From CAWCFV01 sp963794995 (GTDB taxonomy: Bacteria; Actinomycetota; Actinomycetes; JACCUZ01): a stretch of 64,000 nucleotides of DNA. Below, piece by piece: positions 1 to 7,882 of the stretch. Location of the stretch: positions 3,410,001-3,474,000 of the forward strand of contig CAWCFV010000002.1 in the NCBI GenBank assembly GCA_963794995.1, read 5' to 3'. The notes beneath the pieces are model-generated. The model had not been told where the DNA came from. It made no database searches and worked only from the letters and a program-made list of their open reading frames with translations. Numbering within the stretch: position 1 is the stretch's first letter; every line of letters begins with the position of its first letter. Position numbers and translations under genes: made by a program.

Positions 1-21
1 CGGTCCGGTCCGACGTCCTGA
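1..21 (+). CDS. possible 3' end of an upstream gene
   Basis: The first 18 bases read as six codons (RSGPTS) followed by TGA at 19-21, ten bases before the next start codon. This would fit the tail of a gene co-transcribed with the microcompartment operon; related loci often carry an amine or amino acid permease nearby. The stretch is far too short to identify and could be non-coding leader. Confidence 0.22.
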   Translation, partial: RSGPTS

Positions 22-30
22 GGCGGGTGC

Positions 31-1332
31 ATGACCTTCGACTACGGCGAGTTCTCCTTCGCGTCCAAGCAGGAGGTCCTGGACAAGTCCCGCGAGTTCT
101 GGAACCCGGGCAAGACCGACTTCTGGGTGGAGGCGGGTGTCCCGCTGGTCATCGACCGGCGCGAGGAGTACTTCATCTACGACATGTCGGGCAAGCGGTT
201 GCTCGACGTGCACCTCAACGGCGGCACCTACAACCTGGGCCATCGCAACCCGGAGGTCGTCGCCGCCGTGACCCAGGCGATGGCGCACTTCGACATCGGC
301 AACCACCACTTCCCGTCCCTGGCCCGCACCGCGCTGGCGGAGGCGCTGGTGACGTCCGCCCCCGCCGGCCTGACCAAGGTGGTCTACGGCAGCGGCGGCG
401 GTGAGGCCATCGACATCGCCCTGAAGACGGCCCGGCACACCACCCAGAAGCGGAAGATCGTGTCGATCGTCAAGGCCTACCACGGGCACACGGGCCTCGC
501 CGTCGGCACCGGGGACGACCGGTTCAGCAAGCTGTTCCTGTCCGACCGGCCCGAGGAGTTCCCGCACGTCCCGTTCAACGACCTCGCCGCGATGGAGGAC
601 GCACTGCGCGGGCGCGACGTGGCGGCCGTCATCATGGAGACCATTCCGGCGACCTACGGCTTCCCGCTGCCTCAGCCCGGCTACCTCGAGGGCGTGAAGT
701 CGCTCTGCGAGCGTTTCGACGCGCTGTACATCGCCGACGAGGTGCAGACCGGCCTGATGCGTACCGGCGAGCTCTGGGCCGTCACCAAGCACGGCATCAC
801 GCCCGACATCCTGGTGACCGGCAAGGGGATCTCCGGCGGGATGTACCCGATCTCGGCCGTCCTGGTCTCCGAGCAGGCCGCCGGCTGGTTGACCGAGGAC
901 GGGTTCGGCCACATCTCGACCTTCGGGGGAGCCGAGCTGGGGTGCATCGCGGCGCTGAAGACCCTGGAGGTCTGCACCCGACCGGAGACCCGGTCGATGG
1001 TGCACTACATCTCCGACCTGGTTGGCCGTGGCCTGCGCGAGATCCAGGCCGACTTCCCGGACTGGTTCGTCGGCATCCGGCAGAACGGGGTCGTCATGGG
1101 CCTCGAGTTCGCGCACCCGCAGGGCGCGAAGTACGTCATGCGCCACCTGTACGACAACGGAGTCTGGGCGATCTTCTCCACCCTCGACCCGCGCGTGCTG
1201 CAGTTCAAGCCAGGCATCCTCCTGCGGCCCGAGCTCTGCGAGGAGCTCCTGGACCGCACCGAGGTCGCCATCCGGAAGGCCTGGGACGAGGTGCGGCACG
1301 AGTCCGCGCCTCGGGAGCGGGTGCCGGCGTGA
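31..1332 (+). CDS. class-III-aminotransferase-fold PLP enzyme, probable amino-alcohol phosphate phospho-lyase of the AAU/RMM microcompartment
   Basis: This 433-residue protein has the fold-type-I, class III aminotransferase pattern: SGGGEAIDIALK near residue 120, DEVQTGL near 240, and the PLP lysine in VTGKGISGG (Lys265). In AAU/RMM loci the enzyme in this position is thought to act as a phospho-lyase, converting phosphorylated 1-amino-2-propanol to propionaldehyde, ammonia and phosphate, rather than as a transaminase. The ATG follows a GAGGCGG ribosome-binding site. Its stop overlaps the GTG of the aldehyde dehydrogenase by 4 nt, so the two are translationally coupled. I see no clear encapsulation helix at either end. 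The substrate is inferred from the surrounding locus. Confidence 0.88.
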   Translation: MTFDYGEFSFASKQEVLDKSREFWNPGKTDFWVEAGVPLVIDRREEYFIYDMSGKRLLDVHLNGGTYNLGHRNPEVVAAVTQAMAHFDIGNHHFPSLARTALAEALVTSAPAGLTKVVYGSGGGEAIDIALKTARHTTQKRKIVSIVKAYHGHTGLAVGTGDDRFSKLFLSDRPEEFPHVPFNDLAAMEDALRGRDVAAVIMETIPATYGFPLPQPGYLEGVKSLCERFDALYIADEVQTGLMRTGELWAVTKHGITPDILVTGKGISGGMYPISAVLVSEQAAGWLTEDGFGHISTFGGAELGCIAALKTLEVCTRPETRSMVHYISDLVGRGLREIQADFPDWFVGIRQNGVVMGLEFAHPQGAKYVMRHLYDNGVWAIFSTLDPRVLQFKPGILLRPELCEELLDRTEVAIRKAWDEVRHESAPRERVPA

Positions 1333-2891
1333 CCGAGGTGGTGACCCAGGTCGAGGCCGCCGGCGTTCCCCGGGCTCGCCAGATGCTGGAGCGGGCCCGC
1401 TGGGCCGCCCGGGCGTTCGCGACCTACGACCAGGCGAGCGTGCTGCGCATCGCCGAGGCCGTCGCCGACGTCGCGGAGTCCCGGGCCGAGTTCTACGCCG
1501 AGTGGGCCGTGCGCGAGACCGGCTTCGGCGTGGTGGCGGACAAGGTCGTCAAGAACCGGCTCTGCTCGCGCGGCATCGTCGATGCCTACCGCGACGACGA
1601 CTTCGTGACCCCGCGGGTGGACGCGGCACGCAAGATGGTCGAGGTGCCGCGACCGGCCGGCGTCGTGCTCGCGCTCACCCCGTCGACGAACCCGGTCTGC
1701 ACGGTCTACTTCAAGGTGCTGCTGGCACTGCTCACCCGCAACGCGGTGGTGATCAGTCCGCACCCGTTCGCGAAGGAGTGCTGCGCCGACGCGGCGCGGG
1801 TGCTCGGCGAGGCTGCGGTGGCAGCCGGGGCTCCCGACGGAGTGGTCCAGGTGGTCGACGAGCCCTCGGTCCCCCTGATCGATGCACTGATGACCGACGA
1901 GCGCACCGATGTCATCCTCGCCACCGGCGGAGTCCCCGTGGTGCGCGCCGCCTACTCGTCCGGCAACCCGGCGATCGGGGTCGGGCCGGGCAACGTCCCG
2001 GTGCTCGTCGACGCCACCGCCGACCTGCGCCGCACGGCGGAGAAGCTGGTGGCCAGCAAGTCCTTCGACAACTCGATCCTCTGCACGAACGAGAGCGTGC
2101 TCATCGTCGAGGACTCGGTCGCCGACCGTCTCCTCCGCGAGATGGGCCGGCACGGAGCGCACCTGCTCTCCGACGAGGAGCGGGACCGGGTCCGCGAGAC
2201 GGTCTTCCCCGGCGGGCGGTTCGACACCTCACTGGTCGGCAGGTCCGCCACCGACGTCGCAGCCAAGGCCGGCGTGCGGGTCCCCGGCCGGACCCGGGTG
2301 CTGCTCGCGCCGTTCGACCTTGCGGTCGACGAGGAGCCGCTCGCGCACGAGAAGCTGTTGCCGGTGCTCGGTGTGGTGCGGGTGCCCAGCGTCCGCCGGG
2401 GCATCCGTACCGCCGTCGCGGTGCTGCGTATCGGCGGAGCGGGCCACTCCGCGGTGGTGCACAGCACCGACCCGCGCACCGTCATGGCGTACGCCGCCGC
2501 GGTCCGCGTCCTGCGGGTCACCGTGAACGAGGGCGGCAGCACCGGCAGCGCGGGCTTCACCACCCGTCTCGCCCCCTCGATGACGATCGGCACCGGGTTC
2601 GTGGGCCGGAGCTCGCTGGGGGAGAACCTCGAGCCCCGGCACCTCGTCAACTGGTCCCGCCTCGCCTACAGCACCGACGCGTCAGAGGTGCTGCCCTCCT
2701 TCGACGGCCTGGTGCCGTGGCGCGCCCCCGTGGGCGTCGTCCCGCCCTACCCCGAGGCGAGCAACCTCGACGGCGCCGACGACGGTGCCCGCCCCCTGCC
2801 CGCCGCTTCCCCGACTGGTGAGGCCGGTGAGCTCCGCGACGAGCTGCGCCGCCTGATCATCGAGGAGCTCACCACGATGATCAAGGGCTGA
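1329..2891 (+). CDS. microcompartment acylating aldehyde dehydrogenase (propionaldehyde to propionyl-CoA)
   Basis: The 520-residue protein belongs to the PduP/EutE branch of the aldehyde dehydrogenase superfamily. TPSTNP (about 115-120), the GVGPGNVPV nucleotide-binding stretch and the catalytic cysteine in NSILCTNES (Cys252) are visible. It should oxidise the aldehyde released by the phospho-lyase to an acyl-CoA using NAD+ and CoA. After a Pro/Ala-rich linker the last 22 residues form an amphipathic helix (ELRDELRRLIIEEL then TTMIKG), typical of a C-terminal encapsulation peptide that binds the shell. The GTG start at 1329 overlaps the previous stop; the longer in-frame reading back to 942 lies inside the aminotransferase gene and is rejected. 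Confidence 0.92.
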   Translation: MTEVVTQVEAAGVPRARQMLERARWAARAFATYDQASVLRIAEAVADVAESRAEFYAEWAVRETGFGVVADKVVKNRLCSRGIVDAYRDDDFVTPRVDAARKMVEVPRPAGVVLALTPSTNPVCTVYFKVLLALLTRNAVVISPHPFAKECCADAARVLGEAAVAAGAPDGVVQVVDEPSVPLIDALMTDERTDVILATGGVPVVRAAYSSGNPAIGVGPGNVPVLVDATADLRRTAEKLVASKSFDNSILCTNESVLIVEDSVADRLLREMGRHGAHLLSDEERDRVRETVFPGGRFDTSLVGRSATDVAAKAGVRVPGRTRVLLAPFDLAVDEEPLAHEKLLPVLGVVRVPSVRRGIRTAVAVLRIGGAGHSAVVHSTDPRTVMAYAAAVRVLRVTVNEGGSTGSAGFTTRLAPSMTIGTGFVGRSSLGENLEPRHLVNWSRLAYSTDASEVLPSFDGLVPWRAPVGVVPPYPEASNLDGADDGARPLPAASPTGEAGELRDELRRLIIEELTTMIKG

Positions 2892-2892
2892 C

Positions 2893-3489
2893 ATGGCTGA
2901 GCTCAGGTCCTTCATCTTCCTCGACCAGCTGCAACCGCAGACGATGTGCTACCTCGGCACGTGGATCAAGGGCAGCCTGCCGAGGTCGGACATGGCGGCT
3001 CAGATCATCGAGGTCGCCCCCGGCCTCGACATCGAGCCGCTGACCGACGTCGCGCTGAAGAACACCGAGGTGCAGGCCGGGATGCTGGTGGTCGAGAGGC
3101 AGTACGGCTACCTCGAGATCCACTCGCGGTCCACGGAGGCGGTCCGGTCGGCGAGCGCTGCGGTGCTGGACGCGCTCGACGCCACGGCCGCCGACGCGAC
3201 CAGGCCCACCGTGCTCGCCGCACAGGTGGTGTCCCGGTTGGACGCCCAGCACGCGTTCCTCATCAACCGCAACAAGGTGGGCTCGATGGCGCTGCCGGGC
3301 GAGTCGCTGTTCGTGATGGAGATGCAGCCCGCGTCCTACGCCATCCTCGCCACCAACGAGGCGGAGAAGGCGGCCGCGATCAAGGTCGTCGACTACCGCA
3401 TGATCGGCGCAACCGGCCGGGTGTACCTCAGTGGGCAGGAGGCCGATGTGCGCGCTGCGGCCGAGGCGGCCGAGGCGGCGCTGTCGTGA
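2893..3489 (+). CDS. tandem-domain microcompartment shell protein (BMC-T)
   Basis: At 198 residues this matches the size of a trimeric shell protein with two BMC domains. The first repeat holds APGLDIEPLTDVALKNTEV and GMLVVERQYGYLE; the second holds PASYAILATNEAEKAAAIKVVDY and GATGRVYLSGQEADV. These proteins form pseudohexameric tiles with larger, sometimes gated pores for cofactors or bulky substrates. It starts one base after the dehydrogenase stop. It resembles the second BMC-T at 4558 in layout, including the VVER/FVERQ-G-LE signature, and the two probably arose by duplication. Confidence 0.92.
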   Translation: MAELRSFIFLDQLQPQTMCYLGTWIKGSLPRSDMAAQIIEVAPGLDIEPLTDVALKNTEVQAGMLVVERQYGYLEIHSRSTEAVRSASAAVLDALDATAADATRPTVLAAQVVSRLDAQHAFLINRNKVGSMALPGESLFVMEMQPASYAILATNEAEKAAAIKVVDYRMIGATGRVYLSGQEADVRAAAEAAEAALS

Positions 3490-3986
3490 GCGGTGACCGG
3501 CTGGCCGGGCTCGGCCCGGAGGAGCTGCGTGCCGCGGTGCGCGAGGTCCTGCGCGACGTCCTGCCGGCCGCCGTCGTCGAGCGAAGGTCGGCCGACACCC
3601 CGGTGCCCGAGCAGGTCGTGGTACGCACGGACTCCGACCTCGACGCCCTGGTCCGCCGGGTGGCGGCACAGTGCGCCGACCCCCGCCGGCGTGCGGCGAT
3701 CCAGGAGGGCCGGCACGGCTTCCTCCTGGCCGGGCCGGACGCGGGCGGCCCGGGCGGGCAGCTCGGCCAGGTCGGCGGGGCCTCCGCGCCAGGGGTGACC
3801 TCGTCGTCCGGCTCGTCCGGCAGCGCAGCCGTCGTCCGTGTCGAGCGCGGGGCGGTCACCGAGCGCGCGGTGCGCCGAGCGGCCGCCGACGGCGCTCGCC
3901 TGGTGCTCGGCGCGCGCGCCGTCATGACCCCGCTGGCCCGGGACCGGGCTCGCGCCCTGGGAGTCCTCGTGGAGAAGGAGAGCTGA
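3486..3986 (+). CDS. uncharacterised microcompartment-locus protein
   Basis: This 166-residue protein begins at a GTG that overlaps the BMC-T stop by 4 nt (GTGA) and ends with a TGA whose last base is the first base of the BMC-P ATG, so it is firmly part of the shell operon. The N-terminal third is predicted helical (PEELRAAVREVLRDVLPAAV), followed by a Gly/Ser-rich linker around residues 80-115 and a compact C-terminal part ending in MTPLARDRARALGVLVEKE. That last motif, x-TPLARDxARxLG-V, recurs in other microcompartment accessory proteins. The first helix resembles an encapsulation peptide. No enzymatic motif is visible; it may be an adaptor or assembly factor. Confidence 0.75.
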   Translation: MSGDRLAGLGPEELRAAVREVLRDVLPAAVVERRSADTPVPEQVVVRTDSDLDALVRRVAAQCADPRRRAAIQEGRHGFLLAGPDAGGPGGQLGQVGGASAPGVTSSSGSSGSAAVVRVERGAVTERAVRRAAADGARLVLGARAVMTPLARDRARALGVLVEKES

Positions 3987-4228
3987 TGCTGAAGGCGACT
4001 GTCGTCGGCAACGTCTGGGCCACCAAGAGGGTCGAGGGCCTGCCCAACGGGGCCTTCCTCGAGGTGCAGGTCGAGGACGGCGGGCAGCGGCTCGTCGCGT
4101 TCGACGTGCTGGGCAGCGGCGTGGGCGAGCGCGTGCTCGTCGCCACCGGCTCGGTGGCCGCTGCGTACTTCCCCGACCCGCACCCGCCCGTGGATGCGCT
4201 GGTCATCGGATCCATCGACGAGGCGTGA
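3986..4228 (+). CDS. pentameric shell vertex protein (BMC-P, EutN/CcmL family)
   Basis: An 80-residue protein with the full EutN/CcmL pattern: an MLKATVVGNVWATKRVEGL start, the LVAFDVLGSGVGERVLVATGSVAA core, and a C-terminal VDALVIGSIDEA strand. Pentamers of this family cap the icosahedral vertices that close the shell. The ATG lies inside the previous gene's stop (TGATG). One BMC-P among two BMC-T and one BMC-H is the expected complement for a closed compartment. Confidence 0.93.
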   Translation: MLKATVVGNVWATKRVEGLPNGAFLEVQVEDGGQRLVAFDVLGSGVGERVLVATGSVAAAYFPDPHPPVDALVIGSIDEA

Positions 4229-4267
4229 CCCGCACGTCCGAGACACCACACGAAGGAGCGAGCCGAG

Positions 4268-4561
4268 ATGGCGAACAACAACAACGCGATCGGGATGATC
4301 GAGACCAAGGGGTACGTCGCGGCCCTTGCCGCCGCTGACGCCATGGTCAAGGCGGCCAACGTCACGATCGTCGGCCGCACGGAGGTCGGGGACGGGCTGG
4401 TGGCCGTCACGATCGTGGGTGACGTGGGCGCAGTGAAGGCGGCCACCGAGGCCGGCGCCGAGACCGCCGGACAGGTCGGCGAGCTCGTGTCCGTGCACGT
4501 GATCCCGCGTCCGCACGGTGAGCTCGGGCGGCACTTCGACACCTCCGGACCGGAGGCGTGA
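4268..4561 (+). CDS. hexameric shell protein (BMC-H)
   Basis: A 97-residue single-domain BMC protein. NAIGMIETKGYVAALAAADAM is the hallmark N-terminal strand-helix, and GDGLVAVTIVGDVGAVKAA continues the domain; conserved charged edge residues and a pore-proximal loop follow. Hexamers tile the facets and are normally the most abundant shell subunit. It is preceded by a 39-nt gap with a strong GAAGGAG site, unlike its neighbours, which start by overlap. This could raise its translation relative to the coupled genes. The C-terminus overlaps the next GTG by 4 nt. Confidence 0.95.
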   Translation: MANNNNAIGMIETKGYVAALAAADAMVKAANVTIVGRTEVGDGLVAVTIVGDVGAVKAATEAGAETAGQVGELVSVHVIPRPHGELGRHFDTSGPEA

Positions 4562-5256
4562 CGACGGGCTCCACCGCCCGCGCGGCCGCGGCGCCGGGCG
4601 TGAAGGGCACCGAGCTGCGCGTCTACCTGCTGCTCGAGGACCTGCAGCGCCAGTTCGCCGCCTACCTCGCGACACCGACCAGGGCACGCGGCTACCCCCC
4701 GTTCGAGGGCCAGCACTCCCTGATCGTCGAGGTGGCGCCGGGGCTGGCCATCGAGCGGGTCATCGACCTCGCCCTGCGGGCGGTGCCGTCCGTGGAGCCC
4801 GGCATCCTGTTCGTCGAGCGGCAGTTCGGCGTCCTGGAGGTGCACGGGGCGGACCTCGAGGACGTCCGCCGCGCCGGACGGGCGATCCTCGACGGCTTGG
4901 GTGCCGCGCCCGGCGACCAGCTCCGCCCGCACATCCTGTACAGCGACGTCATCGAGGACATCACCGACCAGCACGCAGTGATCGTGAACCGGAACCGGCA
5001 GGCCTCGATGGTGATGCCCGGCCAGACGCTGCTCGTCTACGAGGTGACGCCTGCCCTGTTCGCGACCGTCGCGGCGAACGCCGCCGAGAAGGTCGCGCCA
5101 GGTGTCACGCTGGTCGACGTGTCGATGATCGGTGCTGCCGGGAGGGTCTACATGGCCGGCTCGACGCCGGACGTGATCCGGGCGAGGGACGAGATCACCC
5201 GGGTACTCGGCGAGATCGAGGGGCGGGACCAGGCCTCGGCGGGCGCGCGGGCATGA
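4558..5256 (+). CDS. second tandem-domain shell protein (BMC-T)
   Basis: A 232-residue protein with two BMC domains. Repeat one contains EVAPGLAIERVIDLALRAV and GILFVERQFGVLEVHG; repeat two contains TPALFATVAANAAEKVAPGV and MIGAAGRVYMAG. It has about 20 extra N-terminal residues (Ala/Gly-rich) and a longer C-terminus than the BMC-T at 2893, so the two tiles probably differ in pore or face. It starts with GTG overlapping the BMC-H stop and ends in a 4-nt overlap with the kinase. Confidence 0.92.
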   Translation: MTTGSTARAAAAPGVKGTELRVYLLLEDLQRQFAAYLATPTRARGYPPFEGQHSLIVEVAPGLAIERVIDLALRAVPSVEPGILFVERQFGVLEVHGADLEDVRRAGRAILDGLGAAPGDQLRPHILYSDVIEDITDQHAVIVNRNRQASMVMPGQTLLVYEVTPALFATVAANAAEKVAPGVTLVDVSMIGAAGRVYMAGSTPDVIRARDEITRVLGEIEGRDQASAGARA

Positions 5257-6263
5257 GCGGTCACGACCTCTCCGAGGACGACGTCGCCGTACGGCTCGAG
5301 CCGGTGGCCCGGCGCGCGCTGGCCGAGTACGGCGTGCCGTCCCACGCGACACTGACGCTGCTCAACGTCAGCGAGAACGCCACCTACGCGGTCGACGACC
5401 CGGCCGACGGGCAACGGACCGTTCTGCGGATCCACCGGCACGGCTACCACGACCGGCCCGCCATCGAGTCCGAGCTGGCCTGGCTGGACGCCCTGCGCGA
5501 CGACGCGGGCGTCCGCACCCCGCACGTCCTGCCCACCGCGGACGGGCGGCGGCTGCTCTCGCTGGAGGAGGACGGCTCGCCCGACCCCCGGCACGTGGTC
5601 CGGTTCGAGTGGCTCGACGGTTCCGAGCCGACGCCGGCCGACGAGGGCCTTCCCGCGTCGTTCGAGCTGCTCGGCGCGCTGACGGCACGCATGCACGAGC
5701 ACGCTCGCGGCTGGCAGCGGCCCGTGGGCTTCCGTCGGTTCGCCTGGGACTACGACGGCGCGTTCGGCACCGACGCGCGGTGGGGCCGCTGGCAGGACGG
5801 CATCGCCGTGGGCGCGCAGGAGCGCGAGGTGCTCGGGCGGCTGGACGACGTCCTGGCTTCGCGGCTGGCCCGGTTCGGCTCCGCGGCCGAGCGCTACGGC
5901 CTGGTGCACGCCGACCTGCGGCTGGCCAACCTGCTGGTCGACGGCGACGCGACCTACGTCATCGACTTCGACGACTGCGGCCTCGGGTGGTTCCTCTACG
6001 ACTTCGGGTCAGCCGTGAGCTTCTTCGAGCACGACCCCCGGGTGCCGGAGCTCGCGGACGCCTGGGCCCGTGGGTACCGCGGTGTCCGCGCCCTGCCCGC
6101 CGAGGACGAGGCCGAGATCATGACGTTCGTCCTGATGCGCAGGCTGCTGCTGGTGGCCTGGATCGGCTCGCACTCGGGCACCGACCTCGCCCGGTCGATG
6201 GGGGCGGAGTTCACCGCCGTCAGCTGTGACCTCGCTGAGGGCTACCTGGCGCGCTTCGGCTGA
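5253..6263 (+). CDS. aminoglycoside-phosphotransferase-fold kinase, probable (S)-1-amino-2-propanol kinase
   Basis: This 336-residue APH-family kinase has the catalytic loop HADLRLANLLV (Asp base near residue 217) and the metal-binding IDFDDCG that follows it. The family phosphorylates small amino alcohols as well as antibiotics. In AAU/RMM loci the equivalent protein is an ATP-dependent 1-amino-2-propanol kinase that feeds the phospho-lyase, and the operon position supports that role here. The ATG overlaps the BMC-T stop. No encapsulation-like tail is seen, so phosphorylation may occur outside the shell. Confidence 0.85.
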   Translation: MSGHDLSEDDVAVRLEPVARRALAEYGVPSHATLTLLNVSENATYAVDDPADGQRTVLRIHRHGYHDRPAIESELAWLDALRDDAGVRTPHVLPTADGRRLLSLEEDGSPDPRHVVRFEWLDGSEPTPADEGLPASFELLGALTARMHEHARGWQRPVGFRRFAWDYDGAFGTDARWGRWQDGIAVGAQEREVLGRLDDVLASRLARFGSAAERYGLVHADLRLANLLVDGDATYVIDFDDCGLGWFLYDFGSAVSFFEHDPRVPELADAWARGYRGVRALPAEDEAEIMTFVLMRRLLLVAWIGSHSGTDLARSMGAEFTAVSCDLAEGYLARFG

Positions 6264-6307
6264 CGGCCCGAAGTTTCTGACCCGACACACAGGCAGGGGA
6301 ACTGGTG

Positions 6308-7090
6308 ATGTTCACATCGTTCGAGGGTCGGCGCGTGGTCGTGACCGGCGGCAGCAAGGGGATCGGCAAGGGGATCGCGCGGGTGTTCGCCCGCTCCGGC
6401 GCCGACGTGCTGGTGGTCGCGAGGGACACGACCGCGCTGGAGGCCGCGGCCGCCGACATCGACGCGGAGGGTGCCGGTCGGGTCGAGACGCTCGCGGCCG
6501 ACGTGGCGACCGTCGCAGGCTGCCGGGAGCTGGCCGAGGCAGCGGAGCAGCGGTTCGGCGGCATCGACGTCCTGTGCGCGAACGCGGGGATCTTCCCCGA
6601 CAAGGCGTTCACGGACCTGACCGAGGCCGACGTCGACGAGGTCTTCGCCCTCAACGTCAAGGGCACGGTGTTCTCCGTGCAGGCCTGCCTCCCGGCGCTC
6701 GCGGCCAGCGGCCGCGGACGGGTGGTGGTCACGTCGTCGATCACCGGCCCGATCACGGGGTACCCGGGATGGTCGCACTACGGCGCGAGCAAGGCCGCCC
6801 AGCTGGGGTTCATGCGCACGGCGGCCATCGAGCTGGCGCCCCGGAAGGTCACCATCAACGCCGTCATGCCCGGCAACATCGCCACCGAGGGGCTGGCGGA
6901 GATGGGCGCCGACTACCTCCGTGAGACCGAGGCGATCATCCCTCAGCACCGGCTCGGCAGCGTCGACGACATCGGCTACGCCGCGCTGTTCTTCGCCTCC
7001 GACCAGGCGGCGTTCGTCACCGGCCAGACCCTCGTGGTCGACGGCGGTCAGGTGCTGCCCGAGTCGCCTGCGGCGCTGGCCGGGATCTAG
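6308..7090 (+). CDS. short-chain dehydrogenase/reductase, probable 1-amino-2-propanol dehydrogenase
   Basis: A 260-residue classical SDR: TGGSKGIGKG cofactor motif near residue 11, NAG near 90, catalytic Ser in TSSIT, and YGASK (Tyr158, Lys162). In the AAU pathway this enzyme interconverts aminoacetone and (S)-1-amino-2-propanol, supplying the kinase. The ATG at 6308 is preferred over the GTG three bases upstream because AGGGGA lies 8 nt before it. It follows the kinase gene after 44 nt and is 3 nt before the regulator gene. Confidence 0.86.
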   Translation: MFTSFEGRRVVVTGGSKGIGKGIARVFARSGADVLVVARDTTALEAAAADIDAEGAGRVETLAADVATVAGCRELAEAAEQRFGGIDVLCANAGIFPDKAFTDLTEADVDEVFALNVKGTVFSVQACLPALAASGRGRVVVTSSITGPITGYPGWSHYGASKAAQLGFMRTAAIELAPRKVTINAVMPGNIATEGLAEMGADYLRETEAIIPQHRLGSVDDIGYAALFFASDQAAFVTGQTLVVDGGQVLPESPAALAGI

Positions 7091-7093
7091 CCC

Positions 7094-7882
7094 GTGACCG
7101 AGTCCGCGATCGGTCCGGCGGCCGAGGAGGTGCGCCGCCTGCTGCTGGACGAGATCACCCGCGGTCAGCGGCGACCTGGGGATCGGCTGGGCGCCGAGCG
7201 CGACCTGGCCGTGACGCTGGGCGTGAGCCGGTCGACCGTGCGACAGGCCCTGGCGTCCCTCGAGGGGGACGGCGTCGTGCGCCGGGTGCCCGGCAGGGGC
7301 GGTGGCACCTTCGTGCGCCAGCAGAAGGTGGAGCGGGATCTCTCGCAGGTGGTGGGGGTGCCTGCGCTGCTCCGGCAGCAGGGCATGACCGCCGGGTCGA
7401 GGGTCGTGAGCACGCAGATGGTCGTGGCCGACGAGGAGACCGCCGCGGCGCTGGCGCTGCCGCCCGGCGGCTACGTCTTCGACGTGGTGCGGATCAGGCT
7501 CGCCGACGGCACGCCGATCTCGCTCGAGCACGCGAGGGTGCCGGCCGAACGCTTCCCGGGCCTGCTCGACCAGCCACTGGGCGGCTCGCTCTACGAGCTG
7601 CTCCAGGAGCGGTACGACACGACGCCCGGTGAGGCGGTCGAGCACATCGAGGTGGTGCCGGCAGGCGAGGACGAGGCCTCGATCCTCGGCGTCGAGCTGG
7701 GCTCGCCACTGCTGTCGATCACCCGGACGACGCAGGACGTCGACGGGCGTCCCTTCGAGCACTCCCACGACCTGTTCCGTGCCGACCGCACGACGATCAC
7801 GGTCCGCACGCCGGCGACGGCGCCGGTCCGCGAGGGTTCGCACGGCCGCGTGGTCCAGCTGCGACCGCGTGGGTCGAGATGA
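7094..7882 (+). CDS. GntR-family transcriptional regulator (HutC/UTRA type)
   Basis: The 262-residue protein has an N-terminal GntR winged helix (RPGDRLGAERDLAVTLGVSR then STVRQALASLEGDGVV, about residues 25-70) and a C-terminal UTRA effector domain (about 95-240). HutC-type members usually repress their own operon and are released by a pathway metabolite. Being second to last in the operon, it is the obvious local regulator of the microcompartment genes. The effector could be aminopropanol or its phosphate, which is inference. GTG start; it overlaps the amidotransferase start by 4 nt. Confidence 0.9.
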   Translation: MTESAIGPAAEEVRRLLLDEITRGQRRPGDRLGAERDLAVTLGVSRSTVRQALASLEGDGVVRRVPGRGGGTFVRQQKVERDLSQVVGVPALLRQQGMTAGSRVVSTQMVVADEETAAALALPPGGYVFDVVRIRLADGTPISLEHARVPAERFPGLLDQPLGGSLYELLQERYDTTPGEAVEHIEVVPAGEDEASILGVELGSPLLSITRTTQDVDGRPFEHSHDLFRADRTTITVRTPATAPVREGSHGRVVQLRPRGSR

